A stretch of 8,536 bases of DNA from JACDBD01 sp050743385 (GTDB lineage: Bacteria; Actinomycetota; Acidimicrobiia; IMCC26256; JACDBD01): positions 1-8,536 of the forward strand of contig JBOGFJ010000290.1 of the NCBI GenBank assembly GCA_050743385.1, in the 5' to 3' direction. The notes below the pieces were generated by a model. That model was not told the DNA's origin. It was given only the letters and a program-made list of their open reading frames with translations, and ran no database searches. Both the position numbers and the translations under genes were made by a program. Of this stretch, positions 1-6,626 are shown in pieces (the first letter of the stretch is position 1; every line of letters begins with the position of its first letter).

Positions 1-1
1 C

Positions 2-1240
2 GGGCCAGTGCGCGATGAGGGGCGTGCGCACACCGCCCAGCCACGTATAGCGCTTCCAGAGCCGGAGCGGGGTGTTGCCCGCCCATGCCCAACCCCAGGC
101 GTAGTGGTTGTAGCCCCGGAACCCGCCGAAGTCGTCGATGTGCGCGATCGAGTCGGCGACGTCGTCCACCATGTCGTGGGTGAACCGGTGTTCGTTGAGC
201 GAACCGACCGGCCCGCCCTCGGCGCTGGTGCCGTTGTCGGAGATCAGCATCACGAGCGTGTCGTCGAGGAGCTCCGTCGCGCGCAGGAACTCGAGCAGTC
301 GCCCGATCTGGTGGTCGGTGTGGGAGAGAAAGCCGGCGAAGACCTCCATCTGGCGCGCGAAGAGACGACGCTCGTCGGACGCCAGCCCGTTCCACGAAGC
401 GACCCACGGAGGCCGTTCGGTGAGCTCCGTACCCGGCGGCACCACGCCGAGCTCGAGCTGCCGCGCGAACAAGTGCTCGCGCCACACCTCCCAGCCGGCG
501 TCGAAGCGGCCGCGGTACGGCTCGATCCACTCGTCAGGAGCCTGGTGCGGCGCGTGCATCGCGCCGGTCGCGAGGTACAGGAAGAACGGCTTCTCCGGCG
601 TGGCGTGGTGCTGGTCGCGCACATACCTGATCGCGCGATCGACCAGGTCCTCGGTGAGGTGGTAGCCCTCCTCGGGGCGGCGCGGCGGTTCGACCGGCTG
701 GTTGTCCTGCACGAGCTCGGGCGTCCACTGGTTGGTGTCACCCGCGAGAAATCCGTAGTAGCGCTCGAATCCCAACCCGAGCGGCCAGCGCGTGAACGGT
801 CCCGACGCGCTCTGGTCCCAACGGGGGGTGAGGTGCCACTTCCCCACGGCGAACGCGTTGTAACCGGCGTCGCGCAGGATACGCGGCAGCGTTCCCGCCG
901 ACGGCGGGATCCGCCCGTCGTAGCCCGGGAAGCCGATCGGGATGTCGGTGAGGAATCCCATGCCGACTGCGTGGTGGTTACGGCCGGTCAGCAGGCAGGC
1001 GCGCGTCGGTGAGCACAAGGCGGTGACGTGGAAGCGGTTGTAGCGCAGGCCGTTCGTCGCGAGTGCGTCGATCGCGGGCGTGGCGATGTCGGAGCCGAAG
1101 CAGCCGAGCTGGCCGAACCCGAGGTCGTCGAGGACGATCACGACGACGTTCGGTGCACCGTCGGGAGCCCGAACCACGGGCGGGAACGCGGCCGTCGACT
1201 CGGCGATGGTGCGCCCGATCCGGGCCTGCGGTGCGGTCAT
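2..1240 (-). CDS. Type I sulfatase (arylsulfatase family), 3' end cut by window edge
   Basis: Hydrolyses sulfate esters; the natural substrate cannot be read from sequence. The frame is open from ATG at 1240 to the left edge, giving 413 residues. An alkaline-phosphatase-fold core begins near residue 30. Asp38-Asp39 in VIVLDDLGFG are metal ligands. The signature CSPTR is at residues 76-80, and Cys76 is the residue converted to formylglycine in this family. A GKWHL motif (Lys134, His136), HAPHQAP (His229, His232) and SDNG (Asp335, Asn336) supply the remaining active-site residues, so the visible part looks intact. The stretch around TRACLLTGRNHH resembles the long mycobacterial AtsA/AtsD-type enzymes of roughly 780 residues, so about half the protein may be missing. 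I see no signal peptide at the N-terminus, which suggests a cytoplasmic enzyme. The formylglycine-generating enzyme it would need is not in the window. The start is supported by a GAGG Shine-Dalgarno 7 nt upstream. Confidence 0.93.
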   Translation of the reverse strand, partial: MTAPQARIGRTIAESTAAFPPVVRAPDGAPNVVVIVLDDLGFGQLGCFGSDIATPAIDALATNGLRYNRFHVTALCSPTRACLLTGRNHHAVGMGFLTDIPIGFPGYDGRIPPSAGTLPRILRDAGYNAFAVGKWHLTPRWDQSASGPFTRWPLGLGFERYYGFLAGDTNQWTPELVQDNQPVEPPRRPEEGYHLTEDLVDRAIRYVRDQHHATPEKPFFLYLATGAMHAPHQAPDEWIEPYRGRFDAGWEVWREHLFARQLELGVVPPGTELTERPPWVASWNGLASDERRLFARQMEVFAGFLSHTDHQIGRLLEFLRATELLDDTLVMLISDNGTSAEGGPVGSLNEHRFTHDMVDDVADSIAHIDDFGGFRGYNHYAWGWAWAGNTPLRLWKRYTWLGGVRTPLIAHWP

Positions 1241-1246
1241 CTCCCA

Positions 1247-1250
1247 CCCT
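1247..1250 (-). promoter_or_regulatory. Ribosome binding site of the sulfatase gene
   Basis: On the minus strand GAGG lies 6-7 nt before the ATG at 1240, within a purine-rich GAGGGTGGGAG run. It supports this start, which lies about 30 residues before the conserved PNVVVIVLDD strand. Confidence 0.5.
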
Positions 1251-1269
1251 CGCGCTCCACGGGAGCGGC

Positions 1270-1275
1270 ACGCTA
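1270..1275 (-). promoter_or_regulatory. Possible -10 element of the sulfatase gene
   Basis: The minus strand reads TAGCGT, fitting the TAnnnT pattern common in actinobacterial -10 boxes. It would place the transcript start about 20 nt before the ATG, leaving room for the ribosome binding site. The hexamer 17 nt upstream (AACATT) is a poor -35 match, so this is tentative. Confidence 0.25.
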
Positions 1276-1309
1276 GCCCCGACCTTTCGGGAATGTTCGC
1301 CACCGGATG

Positions 1310-1323
1310 ACCCGCCGGCGGGT
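1310..1323. repeat. 14-bp perfect palindrome upstream of the sulfatase gene
   Basis: ACCCGCCGGCGGGT is a perfect palindrome between the HNH stop and the sulfatase start, about 35 bp upstream of the possible -10 box. It could be an operator, or a stem in the transcript after the HNH gene. An 11-bp copy of its core (CCCGCCGGCGG) recurs at 1402-1412 inside the 3' end of the HNH gene. In DNA this GC-rich such palindromes arise fairly easily by chance. Confidence 0.3.
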
Positions 1324-1393
1324 GCGCCGCGGTCAGCCCCCCGGCGGCGTCCAGACCTCGTCGGCCGGTTCCTCGGCGGCATTCAGGTCGAGC

Positions 1394-2716
1394 TCATTTG
1401 GCCCGCCGGCGGTCCCACATGATGCCGTCGGTGGCGAGGCTGAGGTCGAGACCGTCGCCGCACCAGTTGGTGGTGATGGTGTCGGGCGCGATGTCCGTGC
1501 CGTGGTCGCGGTTGTGGTGTTCGATGCCTCCGTCGTCGGCGTCGATGGCGGTCTTGGGGGAAGGATCGATGGGGCGGCCGTCCGGGCGGAAGAAGCGGGC
1601 CGAGCCGTCTTCGGCGAGCTCGATCTCGTATCCACCTTCGTGGACGCAACGGTGGTGGAACTTGCATACGCCGACCAGGTTGGTGAGGACCGTGTGCCCG
1701 CCGCGGGCGTAGTGCTCCACGTGGTGGATCTCGGCGATCGGGCGGTCGCAGCCGGGGAACTTGCAACGCTCGTCACGGGCGTTCACGGCCCGCCGCAGCG
1801 CGACGGGAATGGTGCGGGTCTTTCGACTGATCGCCAGCGGGTTGCCGTCGGGATCGTCGAGCATCACGACGAGCCCGGCGTCGCAGGCAAGGCGCCGGGC
1901 GGTCTCAGTTGCGATCGCCGGCCCGTTCTCCACCTGGCACCGGCCGTCGGCGTCGTCGGTGAGGGTCTCGGCATCGACGTGCACGACGGTGAGGTAACGA
2001 TCACCACCGGATCGCTGCTGGAGCTCGCCCGCGAGGGCGCCGTCCATGATCGCCACGAAGGCGTCGGCGCGTCGAGCCCCCGCCGGAGCGTCGGCCCGCT
2101 CGGTCTCGGGGTCCTCGACCGCGGGGCGTTCAGCTGAACGCACCTTTTCCACAGCTTCCAACGCTCCGATGACGGTCGGCGCCTCTTCGGGGTCGATCCG
2201 GAACGAGCCCACGAGGGAGCCGTCGTCGTCGTAGTGGTACGACAGATAGCGGCGCTCGTGACGGACGTTCGCTTCCTCGGTCTCGTCGTCTCGCCGGATG
2301 CAGAACCGCATCCCACGCACCAGCCGCTCGAGCTGGGCGACGGTGCCGTTGCGGGCGACCTCCAACAGGCCCGCCTCCGTGGCCGGCTCCGCCACCCGGG
2401 TGAGGGCCCGCACCTGCGAATAGGACAGCCGACCCCGAGAGAACTCCTCGGTGATCAACGGCAGCCCGGCCAGCGCCCGGGCGACGCGAACCTTCTCCTG
2501 GGCCGAGCGCCGGGCGAGGCCACACTTCCAGCCCAGCCACATCGCGCACGACCAGCAGCCCCACTGCGCCCAGCCCTCGCGCCGGTCGTACTCCGCCACG
2601 AACAACAACCAGCGGCACTCAGCCGCGGCGAGATGCCCAGCCAGGGTGGTGATCTCGGCCTCGAGCCGCTCCAACGGCAGGCACGCCGCCCGCTCCTCCA
2701 CTTCCCGCACGTCCAT
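1394..2716 (-). CDS. DUF222 and HNH endonuclease domain protein (13E12-repeat family)
   Basis: A 440-residue protein of the actinobacterial DUF222-HNH family, often present in several copies per genome, including the 13E12 repeat proteins of Mycobacterium. The cellular role is not established; DNA cleavage is inferred from the HNH motif. Residues 1 to about 300 form the DUF222 part, with a Trp-rich stretch (residues 50-64) followed by a basic helical segment. The nuclease domain is near residues 315-362: CKFPGC (Cys318, Cys323), HHVEH (His331, His332, His335), Asn346, then CKFHHRCVH (Cys351, His354, His355, His359). These are the expected metal-binding and catalytic positions, so it looks active. 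The tail after residue 370 is acidic. ATG 2716 is chosen because GGGAGG sits 6 nt upstream and homology-like sequence starts there; the frame stays open to 3529 but that extension runs antisense to the epimerase. A coding-like tail in another frame follows the stop (see findings). Confidence 0.9.
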   Translation of the reverse strand: MDVREVEERAACLPLERLEAEITTLAGHLAAAECRWLLFVAEYDRREGWAQWGCWSCAMWLGWKCGLARRSAQEKVRVARALAGLPLITEEFSRGRLSYSQVRALTRVAEPATEAGLLEVARNGTVAQLERLVRGMRFCIRRDDETEEANVRHERRYLSYHYDDDGSLVGSFRIDPEEAPTVIGALEAVEKVRSAERPAVEDPETERADAPAGARRADAFVAIMDGALAGELQQRSGGDRYLTVVHVDAETLTDDADGRCQVENGPAIATETARRLACDAGLVVMLDDPDGNPLAISRKTRTIPVALRRAVNARDERCKFPGCDRPIAEIHHVEHYARGGHTVLTNLVGVCKFHHRCVHEGGYEIELAEDGSARFFRPDGRPIDPSPKTAIDADDGGIEHHNRDHGTDIAPDTITTNWCGDGLDLSLATDGIMWDRRRAK

Positions 2717-2722
2717 CGGACG

Positions 2723-2728
2723 CCTCCC
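2723..2728 (-). promoter_or_regulatory. Ribosome binding site of the DUF222-HNH gene
   Basis: GGGAGG on the minus strand, 6 nt before the ATG at 2716. It is one of the strongest Shine-Dalgarno sites in the window and decides the start against the much longer upstream open frame. Confidence 0.65.
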
Positions 2729-2775
2729 GATCGATGGTGGTCGGGGGAAGCGCCAGGCTCGAACGCCTGTTCGCC

Positions 2776-2781
2776 AGGTTA
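2776..2781 (-). promoter_or_regulatory. Possible -10 element of the DUF222-HNH gene
   Basis: The minus strand reads TAACCT, fitting TAnnnT, and would give a leader of roughly 50 nt before ATG 2716. The hexamer 17 nt upstream (TGGCTC) is only a partial -35 match. The box overlaps the TAA that ends a small minus-strand frame. Confidence 0.3.
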
Positions 2782-3004
2782 CCGCTTGCGGGCGCGCCGA
2801 GCCACCTCTTTTGCGGACGCGTTTTGGCTGGTCAGCAGCCCTTTTCTGGCAATCCGCTCGAGCACCACGCAGGCGGGTTCGTCGCGCGGATCCTGCGGAA
2901 GAGCGTTCCGCTGAACGCCTGTCGAGGTCGCGCGGCGGCGCGCGGCCGACCGCGTCAGCGCCGCCCGACCGCCGTCTCCCGCGCGTCGACGATCGCATGC
3001 ATCC

Positions 3005-3032
3005 TCGAGTCGAGGCTCCTCGATCGACTCGA
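3005..3032. repeat. Inverted repeat with 9-bp arms upstream of the epimerase gene
   Basis: TCGAGTCGA (3005-3013) and its exact reverse complement TCGACTCGA (3024-3032) flank a 10-nt loop. It ends 36 bp before the epimerase GTG. It may be an operator or an RNA stem-loop. It is not a classical terminator, since no gene reads into it from the left on the plus strand and no clean T-run follows. Confidence 0.45.
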
Positions 3033-3068
3033 CGACCCGACGCTGTTCTTCCCTTGACCTGAAGTGCA

Positions 3069-4136
3069 GTGAGCAGTTGGTCTCGCGGGGCACCGGGAAA
3101 CCCGAACCCGACTCCCCTCCCAGCTAGCCTGGCTCCCCTGAACCCGGCGCTCCTCAACGACTTCGCCGGTCGCCGCTGCCTCGTCACGGGGGGCCTCGGC
3201 TTCATCGGCTCGAACTTGGCGCTGGCGCTCGCGGCTGGCGGCGCCAACGTCACGGTGGTCGACGCGCTCGTGCCCCGGCACGGCGCGAACCCCCACAATC
3301 TCGACGACGCCGCCGCGCCGATCGGGGTGATCGAGGCCGACCTGGGCGACGTCGACGCGCTCGAACCGGCGGTGTCGGGCGCAGACTTCGTGTTCAACCT
3401 GGCCGGGCAGGTCAGCCACGTCGACTCGATGGCCGACCCCCTGTTCGATCTCGAGGTGAACACGCGCAGCCACGTCGGGTTCCTGGAGTTGTTGCGCCGC
3501 GTGAACCCCGAAGTCACGATCGTGTACACGTCGACCCGGCAGATCTTCGGTCACCCGAGGTACCTCCCGGTCGACGAGGACCATCCGGTCTCGCCTGTCG
3601 ACGTCAACGGCGTGACGAAATACGCGACCGAGCAGTTCCACTTTCTCTACGCCGAGTGTTACGGCCTCCGAGCCTCAGCCGTACGCCTGACGAATGTCTA
3701 CGGACCGCGCCAGCGCTTGCGCGACGACTTCCAGGGCTTCCTGCCGATCTTCCTCAACCGGGCGCTGCGCGACGAGGCCCTCACGGTCTTCGGTGACGGC
3801 AAACAGGAACGTGACTGCCTCTACGTCGACGACGTCGTCGAGTGCCTCCTGTTGACGGCGATTTCGCCGGACGCCTCCGGCGAGGTCTTCAACGCCGGGA
3901 GCGACGAGCACCTCTCGCTCGAGACCATCGCCGAGGCGATCGTGGCGGCGGCCGGAGCGGGACGGGTCGAGCACGTGCCGTGGCCGCCCGATCGTGACGC
4001 GATCGACATCGGCTCGTACGTCGGCAATTCGGCGAAGGCCAAGCGCGTGCTCGGCTGGGAGCCGTGCACGAAGTTCGCCGAGGGCATCGAGCAGACCGTG
4101 GCCTTCTACCGCGATCGCCTGCCTTGGTATCTCTGA
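3069..4136 (+). CDS. NAD-dependent nucleotide-sugar epimerase/dehydratase (extended SDR)
   Basis: A 355-residue extended short-chain dehydrogenase/reductase that should act on an NDP-sugar with bound NAD. The N-terminal Rossmann fold starts near residue 36: TGGLGFIG (GxxGxxG at 41, 44, 47), Asp65 at the end of strand 2 to hold the NAD ribose, and NLAGQ at 110-114. The Ser/Thr catalytic position is Thr156 in YTSTRQIFG. The YxxxK motif appears as NGVTK, residues 180-184: Lys184 is kept but the Tyr position is Asn. The C-terminal substrate domain follows (NVYGPRQR at 209-216, FGDGKQERDCLYVDDV at 241-256, FNAGSDE at 274-280). GTG 3069 is the only canonical start because TGA precedes it in frame at 3060; the first 30 residues are low-complexity and no good ribosome site is visible, so a CTG start at 3129 or 3138 is possible. 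First of three close co-directional genes. Epimerase, dehydratase and decarboxylase cannot be told apart here. Confidence 0.9.
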   Translation: MSSWSRGAPGNPNPTPLPASLAPLNPALLNDFAGRRCLVTGGLGFIGSNLALALAAGGANVTVVDALVPRHGANPHNLDDAAAPIGVIEADLGDVDALEPAVSGADFVFNLAGQVSHVDSMADPLFDLEVNTRSHVGFLELLRRVNPEVTIVYTSTRQIFGHPRYLPVDEDHPVSPVDVNGVTKYATEQFHFLYAECYGLRASAVRLTNVYGPRQRLRDDFQGFLPIFLNRALRDEALTVFGDGKQERDCLYVDDVVECLLLTAISPDASGEVFNAGSDEHLSLETIAEAIVAAAGAGRVEHVPWPPDRDAIDIGSYVGNSAKAKRVLGWEPCTKFAEGIEQTVAFYRDRLPWYL

Positions 4137-4138
4137 GG
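4135..4138 (+). promoter_or_regulatory. Ribosome binding site of the aminotransferase gene
   Basis: GAGG overlaps the epimerase TGA and lies 6 nt before GTG 4145. It fixes the aminotransferase start at 4145 rather than at the in-frame ATG at 4064, which lies inside the epimerase gene. Confidence 0.5.
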
Positions 4139-4144
4139 TCCCGA

Positions 4145-5179
4145 GTGCCGGTGGCCGACCTGCGCCGCCGGATCGACGCCCTCCAGCCCGCGCTCGGTGA
4201 GGCGCTCACCCGCGTGCTGCGTTCGGGCCGCTTCCTGCTCGGCCCCGAGACCGAGGCCTTCGAGGCCGAGTTCGCCGACTTCGTCGGGGGAGGAGGCCAC
4301 GTGGTCGCGGTCGCCTCGGGGACGGATGCCCTGCGGCTGTCGCTGGTCGCGCTCGGGATCGGGCCCGGCGACGAGGTCGTGGTGCCTGCCTTCACGGCCG
4401 TGCCGACGGCCGCTGCCGTGTGCGCCGTCGGCGCCGTGCCCGTCCCCGTCGACGTCGACCCCGACACGGCCGCGCTCGACCCGGTGGCCGCCACCGCCGC
4501 GGTGACCGATCGCACGCGCGCGGTCGTTCCGGTCCATCTCTACGGAAGACCGGCGCCGCTGCCCCGGCTCGGGCTCCCGGTCGTGGAGGACGCCGCCCAG
4601 GCCCATGGCGCCCTCGATCCGAACGCGCCGCGCGGCATCGCGGCCGCCTACAGCTTCTACCCGACGAAGAACCTCGGCGGCATCGGCGACGGGGGCGCGG
4701 TGGTAACCCACGACACCGACCTGGCGGCGCGCCTCCGGCGTCTCCGGGCGCACGGACAACACGAGCACGGCGGCTACGAGCATGTCGACGTCGCCGGGAA
4801 CTCACGCATGTCGGAACTCGAGGCCGCCGCGCTCCGAGTCGGGTTGCTCCGGCTGGCGGACGGGAACGCTCGTCGCCGAATGATCGCCGCCCGTTACCGC
4901 GAGTCGGCACCCCGGCTGCGGTGGCAGGCGAACGACGAACGCCACGTCTACCACCAGTGCGTCGCCCGGATCGGCGATCGTGAGAGCTTCCGCGCCCGCG
5001 TGCCGTTCGAGACTGCGGTGCACTACCCCCGCGCCCTCACGCAACAGGCCGCCTACCGCGGATTCGTACGCGGCGGGTGCCCGGAGGCCGAGGCATGGGC
5101 GACCGAGTGCGTCTCACTGCCGTGCTTTCCCGAGCTGACCGACGACGAGATCGAGATCGTGTGCGAAGCACTCCGGTGA
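4145..5179 (+). CDS. DegT/DnrJ/EryC1-family PLP-dependent sugar aminotransferase
   Basis: A 344-residue fold-type I PLP enzyme expected to transaminate a keto group on an NDP-sugar, usually with glutamate as donor. Visible motifs: SGTDAL at 58-63 (phosphate-binding loop), EDAAQAHG at 148-155 with Asp149 pairing the pyridine nitrogen, SFYPTKNLGG at 170-179 with Lys175 as the Schiff-base lysine, GNSRMSELEAA at 218-228, HVYHQ at 267-271 and AVHYP at 291-295. All key residues are present. It is a little short of the family's usual 365-400 residues. The VHYP...QQAAY pattern recalls enzymes that make 3-amino-3,6-dideoxysugars (the FdtB/QdtB group), but this does not settle the substrate. It starts 8 bp after the epimerase stop and ends in a 4-bp overlap with the glycosyltransferase, so the three genes are very probably cotranscribed and the epimerase may supply its substrate. 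GTG 4151 is an alternative start. Confidence 0.92.
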   Translation: MPVADLRRRIDALQPALGEALTRVLRSGRFLLGPETEAFEAEFADFVGGGGHVVAVASGTDALRLSLVALGIGPGDEVVVPAFTAVPTAAAVCAVGAVPVPVDVDPDTAALDPVAATAAVTDRTRAVVPVHLYGRPAPLPRLGLPVVEDAAQAHGALDPNAPRGIAAAYSFYPTKNLGGIGDGGAVVTHDTDLAARLRRLRAHGQHEHGGYEHVDVAGNSRMSELEAAALRVGLLRLADGNARRRMIAARYRESAPRLRWQANDERHVYHQCVARIGDRESFRARVPFETAVHYPRALTQQAAYRGFVRGGCPEAEAWATECVSLPCFPELTDDEIEIVCEALR

Positions 5180-5940
5180 ACCCGGTCGTCGCGTCGGTCT
5201 CGGTGTTCTTCCCCTGTTTCAACGACCAAGCGACGATCGGCTCGGTCGTGAACGCCGCCGCCAAGACCATCGAGGAGATCGGCGCCGACGGCGAGATCAT
5301 CGTCGTGAACGACGGTTCGACGGACAACTCCCAAGAGGTGCTCGAAGACCTCGCCGACGAGAATCCGCTCGTGCGCATCGTCGTGCACGAGCGGAATCGG
5401 GGTTACGGCGGCGCGCTGCTCTCGGGGTTCGCCGCCGCCACGAAGCAGTGGGTCTTCTACACCGACGGTGACGCCCAGTTCGACCCCACCGAGCTCGCGC
5501 TCCTCGTCGATCGAGCGACCGAAGAGGTCGACGTGGTACAGGGGTACAAGCGCTCGCGGGCCGACAACGTGGTGCGGCGAATCGTCGGGCGTGTCTACCA
5601 CCGGGTGGTGGCGTTCCTCTTCGGACTGAAGATCCGCGACACCGACTGCGACTTCCGCCTCATCCGGCGCTCGCTCCTCGATCGGGTCCGGCTCGAGCAC
5701 ACGAGCGGCGTCATCTGCGTGGAGATGGTGAGGAAGTTCCAAGACGCCGGCGCCCGCTTCGTCGAGGTACCCGTGCACCACTACCCGCGCACGCACGGCC
5801 GCTCCCGCTTCTTCCGCCCCGCCAACGTCGCCCGGTCGCTGTGGGACCTCGCCGGCCTGTGGGTCGAGCTCGTCGTGCTCCGCCGAGGTCGCCGGTCAGT
5901 CCTTGGTGGCGACGACAGCGAGCGACGTGCCGATCGGTAG
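5176..5940 (+). CDS. Family 2 glycosyltransferase (polyprenyl-phosphate sugar synthase-like)
   Basis: A 254-residue GT-A fold enzyme. FFPCFND at 11-17 opens the nucleotide-binding domain, VNDGSTD is at 44-50, and TDGDAQFDP at 96-104 carries the DxD metal site (Asp97, Asp99). DTDCDFRLIRR (155-165) and VHHYPRTHGRSRFF (200-213) are typical of the dolichol/undecaprenyl-phosphate mannosyl- or glucosyltransferase branch. No C-terminal membrane segments are evident, as in short DPM1-like enzymes, so it probably works at the inner face of the membrane on a lipid-phosphate acceptor. GTG 5176 overlaps the aminotransferase stop as GTGA, suggesting translational coupling; GTG 5161 is in frame and possible. 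The last 15 codons, including a charged tail (residues 241-254), overlap the convergent methyltransferase gene by 45 bp and may be an add-on from loss of an earlier stop. Donor and acceptor are not predictable here. Confidence 0.9.
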   Translation: MNPVVASVSVFFPCFNDQATIGSVVNAAAKTIEEIGADGEIIVVNDGSTDNSQEVLEDLADENPLVRIVVHERNRGYGGALLSGFAAATKQWVFYTDGDAQFDPTELALLVDRATEEVDVVQGYKRSRADNVVRRIVGRVYHRVVAFLFGLKIRDTDCDFRLIRRSLLDRVRLEHTSGVICVEMVRKFQDAGARFVEVPVHHYPRTHGRSRFFRPANVARSLWDLAGLWVELVVLRRGRRSVLGGDDSERRADR

Positions 5941-6624
5941 GTCGCGCCGGGCGAGCCAGCGCCGCTCTGTGGCCGCGAGCGGCGCGAACACGCGGTCGAG
6001 CCAGCGCCGCTCGACGTCGGAGCCCTGGTCGCCCCCTGCCGCGACCTTGCGCCGCTCGAGCACGTGCAGCACGGCCGCGGGCGGGGCAAGGAACGAGTAG
6101 GCGTAGGTCGCCCGCCGCACCTGCATGCCCGCGGCGGCGGTGAGGTCGGCGAGATCGCGCCGCCGGTAGCGGTGCAGGCTGTGGACCGTGACGTCGTGGG
6201 CCCGTTGCAGGCGGGGGAAGGCAGGCTCGAAGAGGAGCAGCGCGCCACCCGGCCGGAGCACGCGGCTGAGCTCGCGCACCGCGCTCCGGTCGTCGGGTAC
6301 GCACGTCACGACCGTGATCGACACCGCGACGTCGAACGACGCGTCCGCGAACGGCAACCGGTCCACGCTCGCCTGCACCGGACGGGTGGCGGAGCGGCGC
6401 TCCCGCACGAAGCGGAGGGCATCGCCAGAGAGGTCGACGCCCACGACGTCACCGTGGCCGGCGAGCCAGGCGCCGTTGCCGCCGGGTCCGCATCCAGCGT
6501 CGAGGATGCGCTCGGCGTCGTCGAGCCACGGTGCCAGCAGCTCGGCCATGAGGGCGCGCGTGTTGCGGTACCACCAGTGCTCGTCTTCGGCCGCAGCGAC
6601 CCGGGCGTACTCCTCGACCTCCAT
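5896..6624 (-). CDS. Class I SAM-dependent methyltransferase (methyltransferase type 11-like)
   Basis: A 242-residue Rossmann-like methyltransferase. The N-terminus EDEHWWYRNTRALMAELL (residues 13-30) matches a subgroup starting with an E-HWWY motif. Motif I is LDAGCGPGGNG at 41-51, the acidic residue of strand 2 is Asp64 in VVGVDLS, LPFADASFD at 90-98 is motif II, and RVLRPGGALL at 121-130 precedes strand 5. HRYRRRDLADLTAAAG (151-166) and a hydrophobic YSFLAPPAA segment (176-184) may meet a lipid or glycan substrate. It starts 2 nt after the mannosyltransferase stop (TAG, CG, ATG) with no visible Shine-Dalgarno, so it is probably translated by coupling in the same transcript. The frame is open to 6765, but that extension lies in the mannosyltransferase and lacks homology-like sequence. 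The substrate is unknown; a sugar, lipid or polyprenyl precursor fits the neighbourhood. Confidence 0.9.
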   Translation of the reverse strand: MEVEEYARVAAAEDEHWWYRNTRALMAELLAPWLDDAERILDAGCGPGGNGAWLAGHGDVVGVDLSGDALRFVRERRSATRPVQASVDRLPFADASFDVAVSITVVTCVPDDRSAVRELSRVLRPGGALLLFEPAFPRLQRAHDVTVHSLHRYRRRDLADLTAAAGMQVRRATYAYSFLAPPAAVLHVLERRKVAAGGDQGSDVERRWLDRVFAPLAATERRWLARRDLPIGTSLAVVATKD

Positions 6625-6626
6625 CG

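Larger units (their letters stand above)
2717..3068. other. 352-bp divergent intergenic region between HNH and epimerase genes
   Basis: I find no convincing intact gene here. It holds the HNH leader and possible -10 box, a hairpin at 3005-3032, and a 10-bp direct repeat GAACGCCTGT at 2761-2770 and 2913-2922. The part at 2779-2900 is less GC-rich than its surroundings and, on the minus strand, reads as a plausible protein tail (see findings). TTGACC at 3054-3059 resembles a -35 box for the epimerase, but no good -10 follows at the right distance. Confidence 0.5.

Noticed and set aside
8..1012. Long plus-strand open frame across the sulfatase region
   Set aside because: It is antisense to a clear sulfatase with all active-site motifs; long antisense frames are expected in DNA with strong GC bias at third positions.
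2761..2922. Direct repeat GAACGCCTGT as a mobile-element or attachment-site footprint
   Set aside because: Ten bases at a 152-bp distance without flanking inverted repeats, integrase or transposase is not enough.
3054..3082. TTGACC as a -35 box for the epimerase operon
   Set aside because: At 17 nt spacing the -10 would read TTGGTC, a poor match, and it would lie downstream of the GTG start at 3069.
2717..3529. Upstream extension of the HNH reading frame, making a 711-codon frame
   Set aside because: The extra part runs antisense to the epimerase gene and is low-complexity; the strong GGGAGG site and the family-like N-terminus point to ATG 2716.
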